In this document: positions 1 through 7,638 of the stretch, one piece after another
Layout of the letters: each line of letters starts with the position of its first letter
How positions within the stretch are numbered: the stretch's first letter is position 1
NCBI GenBank assembly: GCA_016702745.1
Contig: JADJDJ010000004.1
Location: forward strand, 1-64,000
Origin: Chitinophagaceae bacterium
GTDB taxonomy: Bacteria; Bacteroidota; Bacteroidia; Chitinophagales; Chitinophagaceae
Direction: 5' to 3'
DNA length: 64,000 nt
Program-made: the position numbers and the translations under genes
Notes under the pieces: model-generated
Told to the model about the DNA's origin: nothing
What the model saw: only the letters and a program-made list of their open reading frames with translations
The model's database searches: none

Positions 1-154
1 AGATCGGTACCGTCCTCATCGGGTCTTTGTGCCCCGACTATACCACGTCCATTCTGCCGGTAGCAGTACTGTTACTGCCGATACCGGTACCGGCCATTTG
101 CGCATTGGCGGTGAAACCAATGGCGCCCAGAAAGAATAAGATGAAGTATTTCAT
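1..154 (-). CDS. N-terminal fragment of an exported protein, frame broken
   Basis: The start of a protein that runs off the left edge. The ATG at 154 opens a signal peptide (MKYFILFFLGAIGFTANAQ) with a hydrophobic core and an Ala-Gln cleavage site typical of Bacteroidota exported proteins. The mature part begins MAGTGIGSNSTATGRMDVV and then hits a stop at 38-40. Adding one base near 40-44 restores an open frame (IVGAQRPDEDGTD) to the edge, so a base is probably missing. The remaining part is too short to name the family. The export signal is clear; the function is unknown. Confidence 0.5.
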
Positions 155-697
155 ATTCAGGTGCTTTGTGGTATGTCTAAAGTTAATAAAGTCGCGGAAC
201 TATTAGAGGGGACAATCCCAGCAGTTTAGTTAGCTGCACCTGAAAAGGGGGGATTTTTCCCGCCGAGAACGCTGGGACAGAACATCAGCCCAAAGGGCCT
301 GCGATCGGTTAAAACTCTGGGGAGATATTTCCCGAGTAAGGGCTTCTAGGCGAAATAATCACAAGGGCGTTACATGTGCATAAGACAAGGTTTGTCACCT
401 TTAAATGAGTTTCCTCACTGAGTTCGGAAAGCGGGCCTTGTTAGGTGGACGGGGAATATCTGGTTTCTTCCCGAAATAAGGTTTGGAATTTCCGGGTGAC
501 TAAGCACCCGAGGTTAAATCTCTCTGCGTAAACTCCGCGAACTCCTGTTCTCTGCGGTGAATCTCTCTCATTTTGTCCAAAGGACTCTTCGAGCGCAGCA
601 AAACCACCCCCAAAATGAAAAGCACCCACAAAGTCCATCGGACCCTGTGAGTGCCTTTTTGTATTGCTAAACTTAGCTCTTAATCAAAGTAACTTGA
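155..697. other. Gene-free stretch with hairpins and repeat words
   Basis: About 540 bases without a convincing gene. The left part, upstream of the exported-protein start, holds small inverted repeats, for example GCCC-AAA-GGGC at 288-298 and a GGGGA/TTCCC pairing near 321-332, and could be a long leader or a small RNA, but no known RNA family was recognised. The right part (about 515-605) is a copy of the CTCTGCGG/GGACTCTTCGAGCG repeat family. A 65-codon open frame here on the minus strand covers the repeat and is not believed to be a gene. Confidence 0.5.
515..605. repeat. CTCTGCGG / GGACTCTTCGAGCG intergenic repeat, copy 1
   Basis: Contains TCTCTGCG, TTCTCTGCGGTGAATCTCTC and then AAAGGACTCTTCGAGCGCAGC. 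The same ordered words recur at 4331-4412, and the GGACTCTTCGAGCG core again at 4490-4503. It lies downstream of osmC. Confidence 0.7.
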
Positions 698-1132
698 TCA
701 GGCAGTTGCAGCCTTATAACTCTTTACCAGTTGAGCGTCCATGGTAATGGTGGTATTGAGTGCTTTGCTGATCGGGCAGTTGGCTTTGGCATCTTCGGCA
801 TACTGGGGAAAATCCTTTGCCTTGAGCTTGGGCACTTTGGCTCTTACTTCCAGGTGACTGCCGGTGATGGCGCCGCCTTCGAGTGTAACCGTGCATTTGG
901 TTTCGATTCGGGTTGGGGTAAAACCAGCCGCACCTAATACAAAACTAAGTTTCATGGAAAAACAGCCGGCATGAGCGGCTGCAATCAGCTCTTCGGGGTT
1001 GGTATAGGTACCATCCTCAAACCGGCTTCTGAAATCGTAGCTCTTATTTTTAATAACACCGGATTGAGTGAGCAGTTTCCCGCTTCCTTCTTTACCGGAA
1101 CCTTTCCAGTTGGCAGTTGCTGATCGTTTCAT
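698..1132 (-). CDS. osmC: OsmC family peroxiredoxin
   Basis: A 144-residue OsmC-type thiol peroxidase, which reduces organic hydroperoxides in the cytoplasm through two cysteines. The peroxidatic cysteine is C57 in AAAHAGCFSM and the resolving one is C119 in ANCPISKAL, the expected spacing for OsmC. The N-terminal WKGSGKEGSGK and TNPEELIAAAHAGCFSM segments match OsmC rather than the Ohr branch. Length is normal and the frame is intact. It begins 18 bases after the scpA stop and probably shares its transcript. The family assignment is secure; the physiological peroxide is not known. Confidence 0.93.
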   Translation of the reverse strand: MKRSATANWKGSGKEGSGKLLTQSGVIKNKSYDFRSRFEDGTYTNPEELIAAAHAGCFSMKLSFVLGAAGFTPTRIETKCTVTLEGGAITGSHLEVRAKVPKLKAKDFPQYAEDAKANCPISKALNTTITMDAQLVKSYKAATA

Positions 1133-1149
1133 AAATAAAATTTGGTTTT

Positions 1150-1937
1150 TTATTGTGGTTGTTGAATATCGTCCAATTCAGCCAGCCTGTTCTCCGGCTC
1201 ATTGTATTCAATGATAAAATTATTCTTTCCTTCCCCGATAATAATCTTAAGAAATTTTTGCTGTACCAGTTCCAGCAGGGAAAGAAAGAGAAAGATGGCA
1301 TGCACCCTGTTTTCTGCCGTATCAAAGATACGTTCGAAGGAAAGGGTCTGTTGTTCCCGGGCCATCACCAGCATCCGATCACGGCTGGTTTCCATGGTAT
1401 AGTCGTACTGCACTACCGTGTGTACCGGTTTGTTCATCCGGTCGCTGAATTTTTGCATGGCCCTTTCAAAGGCCTTCATCAGCTTGAACAGGGTGATATT
1501 ATGAATTTCTGTACCCTCGCTTTCTTCTTCCCCGATCTGCGACAGTTCTTTTCAATATTTCCCCGCTTTACCATCAGCATACGCAAGGCCTCCATTTCGG
1601 CCATCTGGGCAGATGCTTCTTTAAAGCGTTTGTATTCCAGGATTTTGTTGATCAGTTCCTGACGCGGGTCAATTTCATTCCCCTGTGCATCCAGTTCTTT
1701 GCGGGGCAGGAGCATCTTGGCCTTGATCCGCATCAGCGTGGAGATAAAGAGGATGAACTCACTGCTCAGCTCAATATTCAATTCCTCGCTCTGGTGGATA
1801 TAATCCAGGAAATCATTGATGATACTGGTGATGGGAATATTATAAATATCCAGTTCATCCCGCTCAATAAAAAAGAGCAGGAGGTCAAATGGGCCTTCAA
1901 ACTGGGGTAATTTAATCTGGTACGATGGCTGCTGCAC
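1150..1937 (-). CDS. scpA: Segregation and condensation protein A, frame broken
   Basis: ScpA, the kleisin subunit that bridges SMC heads with ScpB in the bacterial condensin. The N-terminal part (YQIKLPQFEGPFDLLLFFIE, then an 'LNIELSSEFILFISTLMRIKAKMLL' type helix region near residues 55-78) is diagnostic. The frame breaks at the four-T run 1549-1552 (AAAA on the coding strand). One more A gives IEKELSQIGEEESEG and joins the C-terminal winged-helix part that starts near MKAFERAMQKF and ends ENRLAELDDIQQPQ. The repaired length is about 262 residues, normal for ScpA. The gene is essential or nearly so in most bacteria, so a sequence error is the likely cause. osmC follows closely. Confidence 0.9.
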
Positions 1938-1957
1938 TTTACTTGATTGTAAACGGT

Positions 1958-1996
1958 AAAAAAAAGTCCTGTACTCATTCTTAGTGTACAGGACTT
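1958..1996 (-). terminator. Rho-independent terminator downstream of mscL
   Basis: A perfect 11-base-pair stem, AAGTCCTGTAC at 1964-1974 with GTACAGGACTT at 1986-1996 and an 11-base loop. On the minus strand it is followed by a run of eight T. It lies after the mscL stop and before the scpA start, so scpA-osmC should have its own promoter. Confidence 0.85.
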
Positions 1997-2041
1997 ACAA
2001 AAGTAAGGGAATCGGCGATAGGCCAAAAACCCGGTTTTTTA

Positions 2042-2419
2042 CTACTTTTTAAGGGCATCCCTGATCTCACGGAGCAGTTGGATGTCTTCAGGAGTGGGTG
2101 CAGGAGCAGCCGGAGCGGCTTCTTCTTTCTTTTTCATTGAATTCATGGCCTTGATCACCAGGAAGAGTACAAAGGCGATCAGGATAAAGTCGATCACCGC
2201 CTGGATGAATAAGCCAACCGGAAAAACAGCTGAGCCGGCGGTAACGGTTAATTCTGACAGGCCACCCTTGCCCATGATCATTGCAATCAGCGGACTGATG
2301 ATACTCTCATTGAATTTGGTAACAATGTTCCCTAAAGCGCCACCGATTACAACAGCCACTGCCAGGTCAACGATGTTTCCTTTCATGGCAAATTCCTTGA
2401 ATTCCTTAAGCATTCCCAT
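2042..2419 (-). CDS. mscL: Large-conductance mechanosensitive channel MscL
   Basis: A 125-residue inner-membrane channel that opens under high membrane tension and releases solutes after hypo-osmotic shock. It begins with the N-terminal helix MLKEFKEFAMKGNIVDLAVA and the glycine/alanine-rich pore helix VAVVIGGALGNIVTKF. The second membrane helix is FIQAVIDFILIAFVLFLVIKAMN, followed by a charged cytoplasmic bundle with an Ala-Pro linker (AAPAAPAPTPEDIQLLREIRDAL). Length and order match the family. The frame is intact. It is a single transcription unit ending in the strong terminator at 1958-1996. Confidence 0.96.
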   Translation of the reverse strand: MGMLKEFKEFAMKGNIVDLAVAVVIGGALGNIVTKFNESIISPLIAMIMGKGGLSELTVTAGSAVFPVGLFIQAVIDFILIAFVLFLVIKAMNSMKKKEEAAPAAPAPTPEDIQLLREIRDALKK

Positions 2420-2512
2420 AACAAATTGGTTTTTTGTGTGATAAAAAATTATTGAACCCGCTCAAAGGCTTAAAAGAATGGCGATTAAATATAATAGAAT
2501 CCCGGGAGATTT

Positions 2513-3276
2513 TTATTTTTTGAGTCCCGGAAATTGCATGCCCAATCCGCTGAGTAGTTCATGGACTGCGGACGCAATGATGAATTCCTTGTACCAGTTC
2601 TGATCGGCCGGTACAATAGTCCATTCGGGTCGGTTGCATTCATTGAAACATTCTTCATACATCTGCATATAGACATCCCATAGTTTGGCTTCCTCAAAAT
2701 CTTTTTCATTGTATTTCCACATCTTGGCAGGATCCTTCATTCTCTCAGACAAACGCTCGTGTTGTTCTTCCGGAGAGATATGGAGGTAAAATTTCAGGAT
2801 ATGGGTATGGTTATGTTCCTGGAGTAATTGCTCAAAATCATTGATGGCTTTCATTCTTTTTACCGCTGTTTCATCATCGCACCATTTATGTACCCGGGTG
2901 ATGAGGATATCTTCGTAATGGGAGCGGTTAAAGACCTGGATCATCCCTGGCAGGGGCATGCTGGTGAATGCGCCAGAGAAAATCATGGGAGAGTTCTTCC
3001 GCCGTCGGGGCTTTATAAGATTTTACCGTTACGCCCTGTGGGTTCATATTGCCCAGTACATTTGCGGATCACCCCGTCCTTACCACTGCCATCCATTCCC
3101 TGGATCACAATCAAAACCGAGTGCTTTCCTTCCGCAAATAGCAGGTTCTGGAGCTCATCCAGTTCTGCCACCAGTTTTTCAGTTTTTTCACGGGTTTCCT
3201 TTTTATCCAGTCCTTCCGGGGCCCTTGTGGATATTTCTTTCAGTACAATCTTTCCCATAATGCTGATTTGCGACAC
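2513..3276 (-). CDS. ppk2: Polyphosphate kinase 2 family protein, two frame breaks
   Basis: A PPK2-type kinase, which transfers phosphate between polyphosphate and nucleotides in the cytoplasm. Seen directly: Walker A GMDGSGKDG near residues 60-68, the continuation NMNPQGVTVKSYKAPTAEEL in a second frame, and then MIQVFNRSHYEDIL and a C-terminal half ending LGMQFPGLKK in a third. The breaks are at 3061, where an extra T follows CGCAAA, and at 2945-2951 in CCAGGG. Correcting both gives about 254 residues, usual for a single-domain PPK2. Family is secure; substrate class (ADP or AMP) cannot be told. It diverges from the DMT transporter. Confidence 0.88.
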
Positions 3277-3298
3277 AATATACTATTTCAATACAGAT

Positions 3299-3306
3299 CA
3301 AAATTA
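3299..3306 (-). promoter_or_regulatory. TAnnTTTG-type -7 box upstream of ppk2
   Basis: TAATTTTG on the minus strand, 23 bases upstream of the ppk2 ATG. It fits the Bacteroidota TAnnTTTG consensus, but no clear TTG element is present at the usual distance upstream. Confidence 0.35.
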
Positions 3307-3358
3307 TTGCGGCAGGCTGCTGCCATTTCATGACCTTTGCGGCTCCAAAATTTGTTGC

Positions 3359-4250
3359 ATGAATAACAGGATGCTGAGCTGGGTGCTTTATTTGGTCCTT
3401 TGCCTGATATGGGAAGCAGCTTCCTGCTGATGCTGATCGGACTGGAAAAACTGAATGCCTGGCAGGTAGCCGCCATCCGTCTTTTTTCTGCGGGTGTAAT
3501 CCTTTTGCCCTTTGCCTGGAAAGTAATGCAACGAATACCTAAAGAAAAGATCAGTTATATCATTCTCTCCGGTTTCTTAGGGAGCTTCTTTCCTGCCTTT
3601 TTATTTTGCCTGGCAGAAACAAAGCTGGATAGTTCTTTTGCAGGCACCCTGAATTCCCTGACTCCCATTTTTGTATTGATCGTAGGCGCTTCCTTCTTTC
3701 AACTGAAAGTGAATAGCCGTCAGGTCCTGGGTATCCTGATCAGTTTCACCGGTAGTATCCTTCTTTTTTTATCGAAGAGCGGAAAAACAGGCGACCTGAT
3801 GTATATCGGCTTTATTGTATTGGCTACTTTTCTGTACGGATTAAATGTGAATATGGTCTCCCGTAAACTGAAAGAAGTAGCTTCATTTGATATTGCGGTG
3901 TTGGCATTTTCTTTTCTGACCATCCCTTCCCTTGTGATTTTACTGGCATTTCAAACACATCAGTTGAATTTGTCTGACAGTTCTACGTTATGGTCAGTAC
4001 TGGCCAGTGCCGGACTGGGTATTGCCGGCACGACGGTGGCTTCGATTCTGTTTTATATTTTTTTGAAAAGAGCAGGCGGTGTTTTTGCCAGTACAGTAAC
4101 CTATGGTATTCCATTTGTGGCTATTGGATGGGGCTGGTAAAAAATGAAAAAATTACAGTGGCAGTTGTGCTCAGTTTAATGCTGATCCTGCTGGGAATTC
4201 TGATTATGAATCTGAAGGAAAAAAAGGTTGTTGCAAAAGCGGGGGGATAA
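3359..4250 (+). CDS. DMT/EamA family transporter, two frame breaks
   Basis: A drug/metabolite transporter of the EamA type with two five-helix halves in the inner membrane. The start MNNRMLSWVLYLVLCLIW at 3359 continues in another frame as GSSFLLMLIGLEKLNAWQ; one G is missing at 3411-3413. At 4130-4133 (GGGG) another G is missing, after which IGWGLVKNEKITVAVVL continues to the last helix LSLMLILLGILIMNL and the end at 4250. The repaired length is about 297 residues, standard for the family. Substrate unknown. Both breaks are in G runs, so an intact gene is likely. Repeat-filled sequence follows directly. Confidence 0.85.
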
Positions 4251-4632
4251 TTTTTCACGCAAAGGACGCAAAGAAAATACACGCAAAGGGCGCTAAGAGT
4301 GAAACAAAAATCAAATATAATTCCTCTGCGAAAACTCCCCGTCCTCTCTGCCTCTGCGGTGAATTTCTCTCTTATAGTTTTCCAAAGGACTCTTCGAGCG
4401 AAGCAAAATCTTTATCCGTAGTATTTTTTCCCACAAAGACACTAAGAACACAAAGCGCATCTCTTCGCGTCTTGGCGTCTTTGTCCATAGGACTCTTCGA
4501 GCGGTTAAGTCTCTCTCATTTCTGCGAAGCAAAATCATATTCTCCCGCTAAGACGCCAAGGGCGCAAAAAAAAGGCACAAAGAAAGGAACCATTGTTCTG
4601 CTTTTCTTTGTGCCTCCATCTCCAATATTAAG
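4251..4632. repeat. Composite intergenic repeat block (CGCAAAG / CTCTGCGG / GGACTCTTCGAGCG)
   Basis: About 380 bases with no gene, made almost entirely of short words in both orientations. CACGCAAAGGACGCAAAG lies at 4257-4274. CTCTGCG with CCTCTGCGGTGAATTTCTCT follows near 4324-4373, AAAGGACTCTTCGAGCGAAGC at 4384-4404, and CACAAAGACACTAAGAACAC near 4432-4451. TCGCGTCTTGGCGTCTTTGTCC (4465-4486), GGACTCTTCGAGCGG and CGCTAAGACGCCAAGGGCGC (4546-4565) close the block. Adjacent words are near reverse complements of each other, so the block could fold into several hairpins. No coding signal is seen. Confidence 0.75.
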
Positions 4633-5196
4633 TCACACTGACATGATCTCTTTTTCCTTCGCGGTCAGGTGTTTTTCCACGGCAGCGGTGTACTTGTCAG
4701 TAACCACCTGCACATCCGCTTCTGCATCTTTGGCAGCATCTTCGCTAAGACCGTTTTTCTGTAACCGTTTGATATGTTCAATAGCATCGCGGCGGATATT
4801 CCGGATCGCCACTTTGGAATGTTCACCTTCTCCCTGACATCTCTTCACCAGTTCCTTTCTTCTTTCTTCGGTCAGCGGAGGCAGGAACAAACGGATCAGC
4901 AGCCCGTCGTTCTGCGGGTTGATACCGATATTGGCTGCAATGATGGCCCTTTCGATGGGCTGGAGCATGTTTTTCTCCCAGGGCTGTATACTCAGTGTCC
5001 TGGCGTCCATTACGCTGATATTGGCGACCTGGTTAATGGGCATGGGCGAACCATAATAATCCACCATGATCCCGTCCAGCATCTGGGGGTTGGCCTTGCC
5101 GGCCCTGATCTTTACCAATTCTGATTCGAGGTGATTGATCGCTTTTTTCATGTGGTCATCTGCCACGGCGATAATTGATGCAACATCTTCTGCCAT
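4633..5196 (-). CDS. frr: Ribosome recycling factor
   Basis: Ribosome recycling factor, 187 residues, which with EF-G splits the post-termination ribosome. Diagnostic segments are HLESELVKIRAGKANPQMLD near residues 22-41, YYGSPMPINQVANISVMDAR, LSIQPWEKNMLQPIERAI and LPPLTEERRKELVKRCQGEG. The three-helix bundle and hinge are complete and the frame is intact. In many genomes frr follows pyrH; here it stands alone behind the terminator at 5255-5284, with its own likely promoter at 5230-5237. Very secure. Confidence 0.97.
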   Translation of the reverse strand: MAEDVASIIAVADDHMKKAINHLESELVKIRAGKANPQMLDGIMVDYYGSPMPINQVANISVMDARTLSIQPWEKNMLQPIERAIIAANIGINPQNDGLLIRLFLPPLTEERRKELVKRCQGEGEHSKVAIRNIRRDAIEHIKRLQKNGLSEDAAKDAEADVQVVTDKYTAAVEKHLTAKEKEIMSV

Positions 5197-5229
5197 ATTG
5201 TTTTCTTTTAGTACGCTTTAAGCGGTTGG

Positions 5230-5237
5230 CAAAGCTA
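5230..5237 (-). promoter_or_regulatory. TAnnTTTG-type -7 box for frr
   Basis: TAGCTTTG on the minus strand, 34 bases upstream of the frr start. A TTTG lies 16 bases further upstream, slightly short of the usual Bacteroidota spacing. Its place just after a terminator supports a promoter. Confidence 0.45.
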
Positions 5238-5254
5238 ATGAAAGCCGGAAACCC

Positions 5255-5284
5255 AAAAAAATGCCCCGGTGCTTGGCCGGGGCA
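5255..5284 (-). terminator. Rho-independent terminator of the WecA-like gene
   Basis: Stem TGCCCCGG (5262-5269) with CCGGGGCA (5277-5284), seven-base loop, followed on the minus strand by seven T. It separates the glycosyl-phosphotransferase gene from frr. Confidence 0.85.
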
Positions 5285-5303
5285 ACAGTTTATTTAAAAC
5301 GCA

Positions 5304-6440
5304 TTAATTTTTAGAAATATCGCCAGTTTCTTTCACCAGGGAGGTGGAAAGTCTTCTTGTTTTTTTCAATTTCACCCGGCCATCGGCATCGCTGGCTACC
5401 ACCAGTCTGCGGCGGGTATTGCCATAATACAGCATGCCCAATCCTGTAAATGCCAGGACCAGCATGGCTAATAAAAGATAATTAGGGCCAATGGGTTTTG
5501 CGAGCCAGGCCAGGCCGATAAAAAATACGTTCACTCCTACACAGGTCAGCGTAACGGCAGAATGGCTCAGTCCGCGATCCAGTAAAAGGTGGTGTACGTG
5601 GTTACGGTCCGGTGTAAATGGTGAACGGCCGTTGAGGATCCGGATACTGAAAACCCTTAAGGTATCCAGCAGGGGAACAATCAATATTGAGAACCCAACA
5701 GCTACTGCGGCAGGCACCTGTAAAGAAACGAAAGGAGCATCAGCCACATTGATAAACTTAATCACCAGGATGGAATTGATCAGTCCGATCATCAGGGACC
5801 CGGAATCACCCATGAATATTTTTGCCGGCTGGTGGTTAAAAATCAGAAAAGCAACCAGGCTGCCAGCGAGCGAGAATGCCAGTAAGGCATAAGCCTGGAA
5901 ATCGATGGCAAAGAAATAGGCACCGAAAACGATCGTGGTCAGGATACCCAAACTTCCTGCCAGTCCATCCACCCCATCGATCAGGTTGAAGGAGTTCATC
6001 ACCACAATGATGGTGAGATAAGAAAGGGCCAGACTGAATGCTTCCGGCAATTCGTTGAATCCAAGCACCCCATGCATACTGTCCAGCCGGATATTACCCA
6101 GGTGAATCAGGATCGAAGCAGCAATGATCTGTCCGATGAATTTTTTGGTGGCTGATAGAATCATCAGGTCATCTTTCAGTCCCAGGAAAAAATCACAAGG
6201 GCAGCTGCAAAAAAATATTGAAACTCAGGATTCAGGTAACCCTGAACAGATAAAAGAGAAGCGAGTAAAAAAACCTCCGAAGATACCCACACCACCCAAA
6301 GACGCTACCAAACGGGTATGCACTTTGCGTTCATCAGGAATATCATATAATTTCTTGATTTCGGCTATCTGAATGACCACGGGAATGGCCAGAAAGGTTA
6401 TGATAAATGCCACGGAAGCAGTCAATAAAACATCCAGCAT
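5304..6440 (-). CDS. MraY/WecA-family glycosyl-phosphate transferase, two frame breaks
   Basis: A polytopic membrane enzyme of glycosyltransferase family 4 that moves a sugar-1-phosphate (most likely GlcNAc-1-P) from UDP-sugar to undecaprenyl phosphate, the first step of a surface glycan. Visible motifs are a DD pair just before MILSATKKFIGQ, NSFNLIDGVDGLAGS, FMGDSGSL and the HVHHLLLDRGLSH loop, closer to WecA/TagO than to MraY. Two A-run breaks on the plus strand, at 6267-6273 and 6187-6192, interrupt the frame; correcting them gives about 378 residues. The ATG at 6440 (MLDVLLTASVAFIITFL) is preferred over a TTG at 6464 that overlaps a promoter-like TATTTTTG. No glycan cluster lies beside it. 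Confidence 0.87.
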
Positions 6441-6461
6441 CACAGCAGTTTTAATACGATA

Positions 6462-6469
6462 CAAAAATA
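6462..6469 (-). promoter_or_regulatory. TAnnTTTG-type box upstream of the WecA-like gene
   Basis: TATTTTTG on the minus strand, 21 bases upstream of the chosen ATG. It would leave a short leader. No -33 TTG was found at the right distance, so this is weak. Confidence 0.3.
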
Positions 6470-6669
6470 GGTTTTTCGGCTCGGATTGTTTATTAAGTCT
6501 ACATTATTAATGCTTTATACATTAATATTTTGTAAACAACAGGATATAAGAATTTGTGGGCAAACAGATTAATCCGTATGGATTTTATATTGAAAAAGAT
6601 TGCACTTTTGCTGCACAATCCCGGATTTGAAGGGGCAAGATACAAAAAGTTTAATAAGTCATCAATTCT

Positions 6670-7411
6670 ATGGCACAACTCAGCGAAATCGCATCCCAGG
6701 TTAGACGTGATATTGTAAGAATGGTACATGGCAGCGCCAGTGGTCATCCCGGGGGTTCCCTGGGTTGTACCGACTTCCTTACTGCCCTTTACTTTAAAGT
6801 AATGAAACACAACCCCTCATTCAATATGGATGCGAAAGGGGAAGACGTATTTGTACTATCCAACGGACATATCTCGCCGGTTTTTTATTCGGTGCTGGCC
6901 CGTTCCGGTTATTTTGATATCAAAGAGCTGGGGACTTTCCGTAAGCTGAATACCCGTTTGCAGGGTCATCCCGCCACCCATGAACATTTGCCCGGTATCC
7001 GGATTGCTTCCGGTTCGCTGGGTCAGGGTGGGACAGATCTGGGAAGCAGTGATGTTTGCGGCCCATCATAAAGTGGATAATCTGATTTCAACCATTGACT
7101 GGAATGGCCAGCAAATTGATGGCCCGACTGATAAAGTGATGAATCTTGGAAATATCCGCGAGAAGTTTGATGTATTTGGCTGGACCACGCTGGAGATGAA
7201 CGGAAATGATATGGATGAGGTAGTGGCTACTTTAGAAAAAGCAAAGAGCCTGACCGGACAGGGCAAACCGATTGCAATCATGATGCATACGGCCATGGGC
7301 AAGGGCATTGATTTTATGGAAGGCACACATGAATGGCATGGTATTGCACCGAATGATGAGCAGTTGGCGAAAGCGCTGGCGCAGTTACCAGAGACCCTGG
7401 GAGATTATTAA
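6670..7411 (+). CDS. Transketolase N-terminal subunit with internal deletion
   Basis: The thiamine-diphosphate-binding half of a split transketolase (pentose phosphate pathway). The N-terminal part MAQLSEIASQVRRDIVRMVH and SGHPGGSLGCTDF runs to IASGSLGQG at about residue 120. The frame then jumps, and GQIWEAVMFAAHHKVDNLIS follows, through IDWNGQQIDG to the end QLPETLGDY. In homologues these pieces are separated by roughly 30 residues that carry the GDGE...N motif holding Mg and thiamine diphosphate. The missing stretch (junction near 7029-7034) is not a multiple of three bases. As written, the protein could not bind the cofactor. The C-terminal subunit gene, usually next door, is absent: the next gene is convergent. 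Confidence 0.85.
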
Positions 7412-7435
7412 GTAAATAGAATTTTTTTTGACATA

Positions 7436-7465
7436 AAGCCGGGTCTGAGGATCCGGCTTTTTTTT
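7436..7465 (+). terminator. Rho-independent terminator after the transketolase gene
   Basis: Stem AAGCCGG (7436-7442) with CCGGCTT (7453-7459), then a T run to 7465, 24 bases after the stop. It marks the real end of the unit, so a C-subunit gene is not simply missed downstream. Confidence 0.85.
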
Positions 7466-7510
7466 GAATAAGATTATATAATTAAAAGTCAAACATAATC
7501 CCTTCAAAAG

Positions 7511-7531
7511 ACCCCGGGTCAGGCCCGGGGT
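7511..7531. repeat. GACCCCGGGTC..CCCGGGGTGACG palindromic repeat
   Basis: Inverted repeat ACCCCGGG (7511-7518) / CCCGGGGT (7524-7531) followed by GACGG. Very similar palindromes are seen between genes in many unrelated bacteria. It lies in the convergent space between the transketolase and the LolC/E-type gene. Confidence 0.6.
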
Positions 7532-7638
7532 GACGGTAGCGGTAAGAGTCTTATTGCGTTAGACCCCCGAGCCGGTATCTTTTGAATAATTACTTTAATC
7601 AGTACTACCCAAAATCAAGGCTGATAATTGGGGAAATT

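Noticed and set aside
441..638. 65-codon open frame on the minus strand
   Set aside because: It covers the CTCTGCGG repeat, has no homology-like features and no start context.
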